Source: JAXGXQ01 sp040772685 (GTDB lineage: Bacteria > Bacillota > Clostridia > Saccharofermentanales > UBA5734). Taken from it: a stretch of 64,000 nt of DNA. Within the stretch, counting starts at the first letter, position 1. The number at the start of each line of letters is the position of its first letter. Below, in pieces: positions 24,886 to 33,514 of this stretch. The stretch spans positions 1 through 64,000 of the forward strand of contig JAXGXQ010000007.1 in NCBI GenBank assembly GCA_040772685.1. The letters are read 5' to 3'. The notes under the pieces were generated by a model that made no database searches, was not told the origin of the DNA, and saw only the letters and a program-made list of their open reading frames with translations. A program made the translations under genes and the position numbers.

Positions 24886-24933
24886 TTTTCTCTCCTGTTC
24901 GTGTATCGTTCTGAACCTTGCCGCTTAAAGTTT

Positions 24934-25221
24934 TTAGCGTCGTTTCTTCAATTCAGCGTAAATATCTTCCAGCGAAACGCCTTGAGACACCAGAAGAACA
25001 AGCAGATGATAAAACAAATCACTTGCTTCATACGTTATTTCTTCCTTACTGGTGTTTTTGGCTGCGATAATTACCTCTGCCGACTCTTCTCCGATTTTTT
25101 TGCAAATTTTATCGATTCCTTTATCAAACAAATAGTTGGTGTAAGAACCTTCGCGGGGATTAACGCGACGGTCAGTGATTACTTCATATAATTCGTCAAG
25201 AATCAGGCCAATATTGCTCAT
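24934..25221 (-). CDS. hisE: Phosphoribosyl-ATP pyrophosphatase
   Basis: A 95-residue all-alpha MazG-like enzyme, second step of histidine synthesis (PR-ATP to PR-AMP). Conserved boxes: NPREGSYTNYLFDKG, KICKKIGEESAEVIIAAKN, EASDLFYHLLVLL. The start at 25221 follows AGGAGGAG directly; an in-frame start 13 codons earlier overlaps it. The next step's enzyme (HisI), which is often fused to HisE, is here fused to HisF instead. Confidence 0.95.
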   Translation of the reverse strand: MSNIGLILDELYEVITDRRVNPREGSYTNYLFDKGIDKICKKIGEESAEVIIAAKNTSKEEITYEASDLFYHLLVLLVSQGVSLEDIYAELKKRR

Positions 25222-25327
25222 TTTCTCCTCCTGGTACTGTTCAAATAATTTGTTTAACATTTTTCGTTAACTAAGTCAGTATTTAATATTTCATTTAACA
25301 GGTACAGGTTTGACTGAATCTGCCTTT

Positions 25328-26509
25328 TTACAGTAACCCTGCGAGCGGCCGGAAGAAACAGCTGAAGGCCCCTGTATGGCAGGCTCCGCCCAGCTGGTCA
25401 ACCCGATAAAGCAGTGTATCCTGGTCGCAATCTACCGCGATCTGGACAACCTTTTGAAAATGGCCGGATTGCTCGCCTTTCAGCCACAAACGGGCTCGGC
25501 TGCGGCTATAGTAGTGCATCAAGCCGGTTTTCAGGGTGAGAACAAAGGCCTCTTCGTTCTGGTAAGCCTGCATCAGAACCCTGCTGTCTGTGTCGGACTG
25601 GAGAACAGCATTAACCAGACCATCATTATTCTTTTTCAATAACTGCCACAACTCTCCGGCGCGGGCCACTGGCGGCAGCAAGTGAGGTGAACGTTCTTTT
25701 TCGCGCTGTTGCAGCTCGGCTATACCGGACGCCAGTGTTTCCGGCAGGTTGTCAAGTATCACAGGTATATCGCGCAGTGCCAGATAAGCTTTTAGATTTG
25801 GGATGGCAACTTCGCCAAAATGGAACAAGCTCGCTGCTAAAACAGATTCAGCGCCTCCCAGGATAATGCCATCATAAAAATCAGCATAGCTGCCGGCACC
25901 ACCGGAAGCCGTAACCGGAATGCTGACAGCATCAGCGACCTGCCGGGTTATATTCAAATCAAAGCCGTTTTTGGTACCGTCGCAATCCATGCTTGTCAGC
26001 AGTATTTCGCCTGCGCCAAGTTCTTCAACCTGTTTTGCCCATTCCACTGGATTAAGACCTGTGGAACGGGTGCCACCGGCTGTTACTACCTCATACTGCC
26101 CTTCCGGTTCAAGTTTGACATCGATTGCTACTACGATACGGCTGCTGCCGAAGTGTTCAGCAGCCTGGCGCACCAGCTCAGGATTTGCCACTGCTGCTGA
26201 ATTGAGCGACACTTTATCCGCTCCGGCTGCCAGTGTGGCTTCAATATCAGCGATCTTACGGATCCCGCCACCGATCGTGAAAGGAATTGTTGTGGCTGCG
26301 GCCACCTTCCGGGCTAAATCAAGCAGCGTGCTGCGTTCTTCCAGAGTAGCTGAGATGTCGAGGAAAACCAGTTCATCAGCCCCGGCAGCACAGTATTCAC
26401 GGGCTGCTTCAACTGGGTCGGCAGCGTCGCGGATATTTACAAAGTTAATACCCTTTACCACCCGTCCGTCTTTAATATCGAGACAAGGAATTATTTTTTT
26501 TGCCAACAT
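25328..26509 (-). CDS. hisFI: HisF-HisI fusion: IGP synthase cyclase plus PR-AMP cyclohydrolase
   Basis: A 393-residue bifunctional chain. Residues 1-252 are HisF, a TIM barrel (MLAKKIIPCLDIKDGRVVKG with catalytic Asp11, FTIGGGIR, VVAIDVK, LLTSMDCDGTKNGFD with catalytic Asp about 130 residues later). Residues about 290-393 are HisI, with DSRVLMQAYQNEEA, LMHYYSRSRARLWLKGEQSGH and zinc ligands in VDCDQDTLLYRVDQ and ACHTGAFSC. HisI acts third and HisF fifth to sixth in the pathway; HisA, between them, is encoded immediately upstream and overlaps by 19 bases. HisI is normally alone or fused with HisE. Confidence 0.93.
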   Translation of the reverse strand: MLAKKIIPCLDIKDGRVVKGINFVNIRDAADPVEAAREYCAAGADELVFLDISATLEERSTLLDLARKVAAATTIPFTIGGGIRKIADIEATLAAGADKVSLNSAAVANPELVRQAAEHFGSSRIVVAIDVKLEPEGQYEVVTAGGTRSTGLNPVEWAKQVEELGAGEILLTSMDCDGTKNGFDLNITRQVADAVSIPVTASGGAGSYADFYDGIILGGAESVLAASLFHFGEVAIPNLKAYLALRDIPVILDNLPETLASGIAELQQREKERSPHLLPPVARAGELWQLLKKNNDGLVNAVLQSDTDSRVLMQAYQNEEAFVLTLKTGLMHYYSRSRARLWLKGEQSGHFQKVVQIAVDCDQDTLLYRVDQLGGACHTGAFSCFFRPLAGLL

Positions 26510-27222
26510 GTGTCGAGCCTCACTTTATTCTCATAAATAGCTTTGCCGACAATAATGCCGGCAGCGCCTGCGTCACGGGCCGCTTCAATATCAGCCATTG
26601 AAGCGACACCTCCCGAAGCAATGATGTCGAGCCCTGTTTCCTTAACCAGTCGCGCGACGTCGTTTACTGCTGTGCCTGTCATCATCCCGTCGCGGCTGAT
26701 GTCAGTGTAGACAATTGTGCGTGCGCCTGCTGCTTTAACGCTGCAGGCAAGTTCCAGTACAGAAATTTCACTATCGTTGGTCCAGCCGTCAACGCTCACC
26801 ATGCCGTTGCGGGCATCAAGCCCGATGACAATGCGCTCGGGTGCCAGTTTGATTGCTTCCAGCGTAAACTGTTGATCACGCACCGCTGACGTGCCGATTA
26901 CCAGCCTCCAGATGCCCGGAGTGGACAATAGTTGCTTGACAACAGCCATACTGCGAACCCCGCCGCCGGTTTGAACCAGCATGCCGCTTTGGCGGGCAAT
27001 TTCGGCGATCAGGTTGTCGTGGCCACGTACACCATCGCGGGCTGCGTTTAAATCCACCACGTGCAAATGGCGGGCGCCGGCTTCCGCAAAGCGACAAGCC
27101 AGGGCAATCGGGTCACGGTCGTAAACTGTTACTTCATCGTAGCGGCCTTGACGCAGGCGCACAGCCTGGCCGTCTAGTAGATCTATCGCGGGAAAGATAA
27201 TAAATTCAGTAGTATTGGGCAT
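26491..27222 (-). CDS. hisA: ProFAR isomerase HisA
   Basis: A 243-residue TIM-barrel isomerase, fourth step of histidine synthesis. IIFPAIDLLDGQAVRLRQG carries the first catalytic aspartate, then VQTGGGVR, IVIGLDARNGMVSVDGW, and the second aspartate in VYTDISRDGMMTG. The last strand is IIASGGVASMADI. The ribosome binding site is CAGGAG. It lies directly before hisFI and after purC. Confidence 0.96.
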   Translation of the reverse strand: MPNTTEFIIFPAIDLLDGQAVRLRQGRYDEVTVYDRDPIALACRFAEAGARHLHVVDLNAARDGVRGHDNLIAEIARQSGMLVQTGGGVRSMAVVKQLLSTPGIWRLVIGTSAVRDQQFTLEAIKLAPERIVIGLDARNGMVSVDGWTNDSEISVLELACSVKAAGARTIVYTDISRDGMMTGTAVNDVARLVKETGLDIIASGGVASMADIEAARDAGAAGIIVGKAIYENKVRLDTCWQKK

Positions 27223-27256
27223 TTTAGCTCCTGTTTTTTGTCATATTGTTCAGGGA

Positions 27257-28198
27257 TTAACGGGTGAGTTCTGGCGATTCCGTATACCAGGGGCAGGCTT
27301 CGGCAGCACCGGCGAAATTGCGTCCGGTTAAGCGTTCGTATGCCTGGCGGTATTTTTCCGCTGTCTTATCGACAACTTCCTGAGGCAGGGCAGGCGGAGG
27401 CGGTGTTTTATCCCAAGTGAGGGTTTCAAGCCACTCCCGCAGATATTGCTTATCAAAACTGACTTGCGGCCGGCCCGGCTCCCAGGTTTCAGCCGCCCAG
27501 AAGCGCGAGGAATCGGGTGTGAAAATTTCATCAGCAATAATCAGACGGTCATCCAGCAAGCCAAACTCAAACTTGGTATCGGCAAGAATTATGCCACGCT
27601 CGGCTGCGTAAGCGGCGGCGGCTTCGTATAGAGCCAGGCTGTTGGAACGTACCTCAAACGCACGTTTGCGGCCAATTAGCTTGGTCAGGTCATCAAAGTT
27701 AATATTGATGTCGTGGCCAGACTCTGCTTTGGTGGAAGGTGTAAACATCGGTTCCGGCAGCTTATCGCCCTGGCGTAATCCGGCGGGCAGAGGAATGCCG
27801 CTGACTTTGCCGCTGCGGTTATATTCTTTAAGCGCAGAACCCTCGAGGTAGCCGCGGACAATACATTCGGCCGGCAGCATTTTTGCTTTACTTACCCACA
27901 TGGAGCGTCCAGCCAGACGGTCAGCGTAGTGATTTAGCCCTGCCGGAAAATATGCCGGGTTCGTTGAAATAACATGGTTGGGCATGATATGTTTCAACCG
28001 ATCAAACCAGAACGCTGAGATGCTGTTTAAAACAACTCCTTTGTTGGGGATCAGTTCATCAAAAACAACATCGAAAGCAGAAACCCGATCGGTTACAACA
28101 ATAACCAGCGAATCGCCAAGATCGTAAATGTTCCGAACCTTTCCCTGAGCATGTAATGGCAAATCAATAAAATCGGTATTACTGATAGTCTGGTCCAT
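27257..28198 (-). CDS. purC: SAICAR synthetase
   Basis: A 313-residue phosphoribosylaminoimidazole-succinocarboxamide synthase of the longer form (typical short bacterial PurC is about 240). It has GKVRNIYDLGDSLVIVVTDRVSAFDVVF, the ATP-site glycine/lysine loop, ECIVRGYLEGSALKEY, and FEFGLLDDRLIIADEIFTPDSSRFW. It adds aspartate to CAIR in purine synthesis. It sits between hisB and hisA, the place hisH usually takes. The link is AICAR, the by-product of the HisF reaction and an intermediate two steps after PurC. The ribosome binding site is GAGGAGGG. Confidence 0.95.
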   Translation of the reverse strand: MDQTISNTDFIDLPLHAQGKVRNIYDLGDSLVIVVTDRVSAFDVVFDELIPNKGVVLNSISAFWFDRLKHIMPNHVISTNPAYFPAGLNHYADRLAGRSMWVSKAKMLPAECIVRGYLEGSALKEYNRSGKVSGIPLPAGLRQGDKLPEPMFTPSTKAESGHDININFDDLTKLIGRKRAFEVRSNSLALYEAAAAYAAERGIILADTKFEFGLLDDRLIIADEIFTPDSSRFWAAETWEPGRPQVSFDKQYLREWLETLTWDKTPPPPALPQEVVDKTAEKYRQAYERLTGRNFAGAAEACPWYTESPELTR

Positions 28199-28235
28199 TT
28201 CTACCCTCCTCGCCGGCCTAACCGGCTGCAGCTGT

Positions 28236-28823
28236 TTAAAGTATACCCTTGGTTGATGGAATGGTGTCGGGACTGGCAGGGTCGATTGCCAGCGCTGTTT
28301 TCAGGCAGCGGCCAAAAGCCTTGAAGACAGCTTCGATTATATGGTGGTCATTATTACCGTAAAGACAGCTGATGTGGAGCGTCAGCCCGGCGTTATAGGC
28401 AACCGCCCGGAAGAATTCGCCTGTCATCTGGGTTTCGAAAGCGCCCACATTCGGGCTTGAAAATTCAGCGTTGAAAACCAGATACGGACGGCCTGAGACG
28501 TCGATCACAACCCGTACCAGCGCCTCATCCATCGGAATTATTTCGGTGGCATAACGGCGGATACCGCGTTTATCACCCACTGCCCGGGCGATCAACTGGC
28601 CGATTACAATCCCAATATCCTCAACTGTGTGGTGAGTGTCCACTTCGAGGTCGCCGGTGGCATCGAGATTGAGTGTAAGACCGCCGTGACGTGAGAAAAG
28701 CAGCAGCATATGATCCAGAAAAGCTATACCGGTCTGAATGTTAGATTCGGCCTGGCTGTCAAGTTCAATGCTGCCTGTAATATCAGTTTCGAGGGTGCGG
28801 CGGTTGACTTTAGCGCTGCGCAT
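28236..28823 (-). CDS. hisB: Imidazoleglycerol-phosphate dehydratase
   Basis: A 195-residue monofunctional HisB (no phosphatase domain). It has the two Mn-binding motifs: LDHMLLLFSRHG with DTHHTVEDIGIVIG, and later NDHHIIEAVFKAFGRCL. It is the seventh step of histidine synthesis. Ribosome binding site AGGAGG. The separate histidinol-phosphate phosphatase needed after HisC is not in the window. Confidence 0.96.
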   Translation of the reverse strand: MRSAKVNRRTLETDITGSIELDSQAESNIQTGIAFLDHMLLLFSRHGGLTLNLDATGDLEVDTHHTVEDIGIVIGQLIARAVGDKRGIRRYATEIIPMDEALVRVVIDVSGRPYLVFNAEFSSPNVGAFETQMTGEFFRAVAYNAGLTLHISCLYGNNDHHIIEAVFKAFGRCLKTALAIDPASPDTIPSTKGIL

Positions 28824-28902
28824 TTATTATCCTCCTCGCTCCATCGTTCTGGAGCACTTATCCGGAATAATTCCTAAAAGCCAAAATATTCAGCTAAGTA
28901 GA

Positions 28903-30051
28903 TTATAACGTTGGCTCGCTGGCACCGGCAACCGGTGAAGCAATAATTGCGCCAAGCGCTTCTGCCAGTGTTTGCATTTCCGGCTCGGTACCAATACTGA
29001 TGCGCAGGTAATCGGTGATCCGCTGCTGGTTGAAACGGCGGACCAGTATGCCGCGCTCGCGTAAAGACTGCTGCAAAAATCTGCCTGTGTGCTGCGGATG
29101 ACGGGCGAAAATAAAATTCGCTTGCGAGCTGACAACTTCAAAGCCAAGCTGTGCCAAAGCCGCAGCAGATTTCTCCCTGGTAGCGATTATCCGGCTGCGG
29201 GTTTCTTCAAACCAGGCACCGTCATTCATCGCAGCAATTCCGGTGATTTGAGAAATATAGTCGACTGTATAGCTGTTGAAACTGTCGCGAATCCGTTCCA
29301 GGCCGGAGATCAGAGCCGGAGCCCCCAGCGCGAAGCCCAGACGCATGCCGGCCAGGGATCGCGATTTGGAAAAAGTCTGAACGATCAGGATATTGTCGTA
29401 CTCTTCCAGAAGCGGAACCGCCGTTTCACCGCCAAAATCAATGTAAGCTTCATCGATAATAATCAAACGATCCGGGTCGGAAGCAGCTATCTGCGCCAGC
29501 GTAGTCAGCGGCAAACCCATGCCGGTTGGCGCGTTGGGGTTCGCCAGAATAATGCCAGCGGACGGTGCCATTAGATCTGCCAACGGCATACTCAGATCGG
29601 GGAGCAGATTTACTGTCCGGTAAGGAATATCGTAGCGGTGGGCATAAACCGGGTAAAAACTGTAGGTGACATCCGGGAATACAATCTGCTCGTTCGGCGC
29701 TGCAACTTTGGAATCCGGCAGCCCGGCCGGGTTGAAAAAAGCCTGAAAGCAAAACGCCAGAATTTCGTCGGAGCCGTTGCCGCAGAATATCTGATTCTCT
29801 GCCAAGTTATAGTAAGCGCCTATGCTCTGGCGCAGGAGCAGTGAGGACGGGTCAGGGTAAAGACGTAAACGGGCCGGGTCGATATTGCGTAAGGCGGCCG
29901 CCACAGCAGGTGAAGGCGGATAGGGATTTTCGTTGGTATTTAGTTTAATCAGGCGTTCCCGAGGCTGTTCGCCAGGGACATAGGGTTCAACCGTTTGTGT
30001 GACATAACTCCAGAAACGGCTGGCGGGTTGCTTTTGGCGAGGATTTTCCAC
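28903..30051 (-). CDS. hisC: Histidinol-phosphate aminotransferase
   Basis: A 382-residue fold-type I PLP enzyme. LNTNENPYPPSPAV near residue 37, FCGNGSDEILAFCFQAF, LANPNAPTG, DEAYIDFGGE, and the PLP lysine in QTFSKSRSLAGMRLGFALG. It transaminates imidazole-acetol phosphate. Enzymes of this family can also act on aromatic keto acids, and no separate aromatic aminotransferase is seen next to the aro genes. It overlaps the hisD stop by one base. Confidence 0.95.
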   Translation of the reverse strand: MENPRQKQPASRFWSYVTQTVEPYVPGEQPRERLIKLNTNENPYPPSPAVAAALRNIDPARLRLYPDPSSLLLRQSIGAYYNLAENQIFCGNGSDEILAFCFQAFFNPAGLPDSKVAAPNEQIVFPDVTYSFYPVYAHRYDIPYRTVNLLPDLSMPLADLMAPSAGIILANPNAPTGMGLPLTTLAQIAASDPDRLIIIDEAYIDFGGETAVPLLEEYDNILIVQTFSKSRSLAGMRLGFALGAPALISGLERIRDSFNSYTVDYISQITGIAAMNDGAWFEETRSRIIATREKSAAALAQLGFEVVSSQANFIFARHPQHTGRFLQQSLRERGILVRRFNQQRITDYLRISIGTEPEMQTLAEALGAIIASPVAGASEPTL

Positions 30052-31403
30052 TATTGTGCCTCCTTGGAAGATCTTTGGCCTGCATCTGCCAGAGCCTGAT
30101 CAAAACGCACGCGCACGCTTTCAGCATGACATGTCAGTTGTTCTGCTTCCGCAAAAAGAGCGATTTTTTCCCAACAGCTTTCCAAAGCGGAACGTGAGTA
30201 ATCAATTAAACTGATCTTTTTTTGAAAATCGGCGGTGTGCAGCGGTGAGAAAAAGCGTGCGGTTCCGCTGGTAGGCAGTATATGGTTGGGGCCGGCAAAA
30301 TAATCTCCCAAAGCCTCAGGACTGTAGTGCCCCAGAAAAATAGCACCGGCATTGCGGATTTGATCTACCAGGTTTTCAGGTTCATAAACACAAAGCTCAA
30401 GATGCTCTGGTGCCAGCTCATTGGCGAAAGCGCAGGCGTCTTCCAGGCTGGGAACAACTAGAATCGCGGCATAGTCGCGCAGTGAAGCCGCAAGGATTTC
30501 GGCCCGGGGCATCAGTTGAGCCCGGCGCTGGATCTCGGCCGCAGTTTCGCTGGCGATTTGGGCTGAGGTGGTGATCAGAACTGCAGAAGCGAGCCGATCA
30601 TGTTCAGCCTGTGAAAGCATATCTGCAGCCAGAAAAGCCGGATTGGCTGATTCATCGGCAACGATCAGAATTTCGCTGGGGCCCGCGAACATATCAATGT
30701 CACAGTGACCGAAAACGAGCCTTTTAGCGCTGTTAACATAAATATTGCCCGGGCCGCAAATTTTATCGACGGCGGGGATAATGGCAGTACCATAAGCAAG
30801 CGCTGCGATAGCCTGAGCGCCGCCAACCTTGTAGATACTGTCAACACCCGCTAATGATGCAGCGGCCAATATTGCCGGCGCGATACTGCCGTCAGGTCGC
30901 GGCGGTGTGCACATCACGATTCGGCGTACACCGGCAGCCTTGGCCGGCAAGGCGTTCATCAGGACTGAGGACGGTAAAGGCGCCGTACCTCCAGGCACAT
31001 AAATGCCAACCAGATCGAGCGGTCGGGTGAGCAACGCTACTCTGGCGCCTTTACCGTCATCAAGCTCCACTGGCGGCTGAATTTGCGCTTTGTGGAAGCA
31101 GGTGATGTTGGCTGCGGCTTCACGCAGAACTTCGATGAGTTCCGGCGAAGTGGCGTCAAATGCGGCGCTGATTTCGCTTTCACTGACAATCAGCTGTTCC
31201 GGTGCTAGATTTACTGAATCAAATTCTCTGGTATACCGCAAAACAGCGGCGTCGCCTTCACGGCGCACAGCCTCCACTATTTCGGCAGTTCTTTCTGTGA
31301 CATCTTTGCGGGTCATTTTGCCACGTGCTCCCAGGCGGGCGGCAATTGACTGACGCTCATTGCGGTCGGTATGAATTATCGCGACATCGACCAGACTGTT
31401 CAT
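30051..31403 (-). CDS. hisD: Histidinol dehydrogenase
   Basis: A 450-residue NAD- and Zn-dependent enzyme for the last two steps of histidine synthesis. It has YVPGGTAPLPSSVLMNALPAKAAGV, VGGAQAIAALAYGT, DKICGPGNIYVNSAKR, the Zn/catalytic region FAGPSEILIVAD, LSQAEHD, and the catalytic NELAPEHLEL and GPNHILPT histidines. The first 15-20 residues extend beyond the usual start. It overlaps hisG by 4 bases. Confidence 0.96.
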   Translation of the reverse strand: MNSLVDVAIIHTDRNERQSIAARLGARGKMTRKDVTERTAEIVEAVRREGDAAVLRYTREFDSVNLAPEQLIVSESEISAAFDATSPELIEVLREAAANITCFHKAQIQPPVELDDGKGARVALLTRPLDLVGIYVPGGTAPLPSSVLMNALPAKAAGVRRIVMCTPPRPDGSIAPAILAAASLAGVDSIYKVGGAQAIAALAYGTAIIPAVDKICGPGNIYVNSAKRLVFGHCDIDMFAGPSEILIVADESANPAFLAADMLSQAEHDRLASAVLITTSAQIASETAAEIQRRAQLMPRAEILAASLRDYAAILVVPSLEDACAFANELAPEHLELCVYEPENLVDQIRNAGAIFLGHYSPEALGDYFAGPNHILPTSGTARFFSPLHTADFQKKISLIDYSRSALESCWEKIALFAEAEQLTCHAESVRVRFDQALADAGQRSSKEAQ

Positions 31404-32086
31404 GCTTGTTCTCCCAATTGTTTTGCCAACAACTGTTCAGCGGCTGCACGCTGTACCAGCCGGCCACGAATCGCGTTGACCAGCGGATTAATCCGGGCGG
31501 CCTTCATTTTCAGGCTAACACGGTTTATCACCAGACGAGCGCTGATGTCAGCAATATTTTCTAATACAACGAGGCCATTTTCTTCCAGCGTCCGGCCGCT
31601 TTCCACTATATCAACAATCAGTTCTGCCAGTCCAATCAGCGGTGCCAGTTCAACAGAACCGTTTAATTTAATTATTTCAACACTTTCATGGCGGCGGTCT
31701 TCAAAATACGCACGAGTAATATTCGGATACTTGGTACCAACGCGTTTATTGGGTATTGTATCAATCCGGCCGGCGAGCTCGGGGGCGCCGCAGACACACA
31801 TTCTGCAGGCGCCAAAGCCGAGGTTAAGTACCTCGTAAAGTTTACGGCCTTCTTCGAGCAGAGTGTCCTTGCCAACCACACCGATGTCGGCGGCGCCGTA
31901 ATCTACATAAGTTGGGACGTCCGCTGGTTTAGCCATGATAAAGCGAATGTCCTGGCGTTCATCGGTGAGAATTAAGCGGCGGGACTTTTCTTTAGCGAAA
32001 CCGCAATCAAGTCCCGATTCCTCAAACAACTCTATTGCCTGATCAGCCAGACGGCCTTTAGATAACGCTATAGTCAGTGTATTCAC
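31400..32086 (-). CDS. hisG: ATP phosphoribosyltransferase, short form
   Basis: A 228-residue HisG-S, first and committing step of histidine synthesis. LTIALSKGRLADQAIEL, then DVPTYVDYGAADIGVVGKDTL, and PRPP-binding ELIVDIVESGRTLEENGL. The C-terminal allosteric domain of long HisG is absent; in such organisms HisZ supplies regulation. HisZ is encoded directly upstream with a 4-base overlap, consistent with the HisG4Z4 complex. Confidence 0.96.
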   Translation of the reverse strand: MNTLTIALSKGRLADQAIELFEESGLDCGFAKEKSRRLILTDERQDIRFIMAKPADVPTYVDYGAADIGVVGKDTLLEEGRKLYEVLNLGFGACRMCVCGAPELAGRIDTIPNKRVGTKYPNITRAYFEDRRHESVEIIKLNGSVELAPLIGLAELIVDIVESGRTLEENGLVVLENIADISARLVINRVSLKMKAARINPLVNAIRGRLVQRAAAEQLLAKQLGEQA

Positions 32087-33357
32087 GCCCTTGCTCCTTC
32101 TGTCCGTTGCTGAGGATTCTCCGGCGTCAGTAACCGGATGTCATCTGCAGCTGCAAAATAGCGGATCTGCATGGGGACACTTACAGGATCAGCAATTTCC
32201 GTGCGGCTTTCAGCTGCCAGTGCTTTTAATTCGGCTTCGCTTTGCCGGCCGCAATCAAGGATGACTTTGCTGCCAGCTGCCCGCAATTGACGCGCGTATT
32301 GTTGTGCAGCGGCCCTCTCAGTTGCTTTGTAACCCAGCAGGATCGTCGGTTTCGTCGCGACAGGTGGTGTGATGCGCTGCCGGCGCAGGGCGGTGAGAAT
32401 AAAATTCAAGCCGATTGAGAAGCCGGTGGCCGATAAATCGCGGCCGAAAGCAGCCGCAACGGTGTCATAACGACCGCCGCTGAACAGCGGGAATCCCAGC
32501 CCATAGGTAAATCCCTTAAAAATCGTGCCGGTATAATAGTCGAGACTCTGAAGCATGCCAAGATCGAGTGTGATATAGTCCAAAAGCCCGTCAGCCTGTA
32601 GAATTCGCAAAACAGCTTCCAGATTAGCCAGAGCTTCAAGCGCCAACGGGCTCTCAATCTCACCCCGCAGCTGCTCAATTACGTCAAAAGAACCATACAG
32701 CTCCGGCATCATCAGCAAAACCCGCCGCACTGAAGCCGGCAGTGACAGCGCGGCAACACAGTCTTCGAGTGCGACGACTTGTTTGCTATCTATCGCCTGC
32801 TGCAATTCAAGTGCGTCGGCAGGCGATATTTCATAGTCAGTCAATAAACCTTTGAAAAAAGCCACCTGCCCGAGTGAAACCTGCAAGTTTTCGATCCCAC
32901 AGCGTCTGGCACCTTCAATAGCCAGCGCGATTACTTCCGCGTCGGCTTCCGGTGATGCGCAGCCCATCAGCTCAACGCCGGCCTGCGTAAATTCACGCTG
33001 ACGGCCGCCGCCGTATTCCTGATAGCGGTACATATTGCCGATATAGGAAAGCCGTAGAGGCAGAGTACTGTCACGCAGGGTTGTTGCGGCCAGCCTTGCT
33101 GCGGGAATTGTGCCGTCATAACGCAAACAGAGTATCCGGCCCTTTTCGTCAAAAAATTTGAACAGGCCTTCCTGAGGAGCAAAGCCCTCGCCTGCGGCAT
33201 AGGCGTCATAAAATTCAATTGCCGGTGTCTCAATTTCACGATAGCCATTGACCGCGAATAAATCTCGCAAATCAGCTTCAAGCAACCGTTTCGCTTCGCA
33301 GTCGGTCGGCAGCCAATCGAGCACACCATCAGGCAGATAAAATTTCCAGTTGTTCAA
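32083..33357 (-). CDS. hisZ: ATP phosphoribosyltransferase regulatory subunit
   Basis: A 424-residue histidyl-tRNA-synthetase-like protein without tRNA charging function, the activator and histidine sensor of HisG-S. It has LPDGVLDWLPTDCEAKRLLE, a class II motif-2-like region (LRYDGTIPAARLAAT, LRLSYIGNMYRYQEYGGGRQREFTQAGVELMG), and a C-terminal region from about 330 that resembles an anticodon-binding fold. The start is TTG, supported by AGGAGGG 6 bases before. First gene of the his operon behind a consensus promoter. Confidence 0.93.
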   Translation of the reverse strand: MNNWKFYLPDGVLDWLPTDCEAKRLLEADLRDLFAVNGYREIETPAIEFYDAYAAGEGFAPQEGLFKFFDEKGRILCLRYDGTIPAARLAATTLRDSTLPLRLSYIGNMYRYQEYGGGRQREFTQAGVELMGCASPEADAEVIALAIEGARRCGIENLQVSLGQVAFFKGLLTDYEISPADALELQQAIDSKQVVALEDCVAALSLPASVRRVLLMMPELYGSFDVIEQLRGEIESPLALEALANLEAVLRILQADGLLDYITLDLGMLQSLDYYTGTIFKGFTYGLGFPLFSGGRYDTVAAAFGRDLSATGFSIGLNFILTALRRQRITPPVATKPTILLGYKATERAAAQQYARQLRAAGSKVILDCGRQSEAELKALAAESRTEIADPVSVPMQIRYFAAADDIRLLTPENPQQRTEGARA

Positions 33358-33409
33358 TCAGAGCCCTCCTGATGCTTTACTATGATAAACCGATAAAGTA
33401 ATAAAACGA

Positions 33410-33438
33410 ATTATAACCAGCCTGCATGCAGCTGTCAA
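33410..33438 (-). promoter_or_regulatory. Consensus sigma-A promoter of the his operon
   Basis: TTGACA (33433-33438), exactly 17 bases, TATAAT (33410-33415): 12 of 12 consensus matches. A perfect 10-bp palindrome CTGCATGCAG sits in the spacer and may be an operator. The leader to hisZ is about 45 bases, too short for an attenuator or T-box. Confidence 0.92.
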
Positions 33439-33439
33439 G

Positions 33440-33484
33440 CCAAAATAAAAAACGCCGGAATGCTTTTTGAGAGCACTCCAGCGT
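33440..33484 (-). terminator. Terminator of the V-ATPase operon
   Basis: ACGCTGGAGTGCT pairs with AGCATTCCGGCGT (imperfect, one bulge or mismatch) around a 7-base loop, followed by TTTTTTATTTT on the minus strand. It lies 30 bases after ntpD and just before the his promoter. Confidence 0.93.
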
Positions 33485-33514
33485 CGTCAGATTTATTATC
33501 CGTTCATTTATTGC

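Noticed and set aside
33358..33409. His leader peptide or T-box attenuator
   Set aside because: The leader is about 45 bases, without a His-codon run, T-box motif or second terminator.
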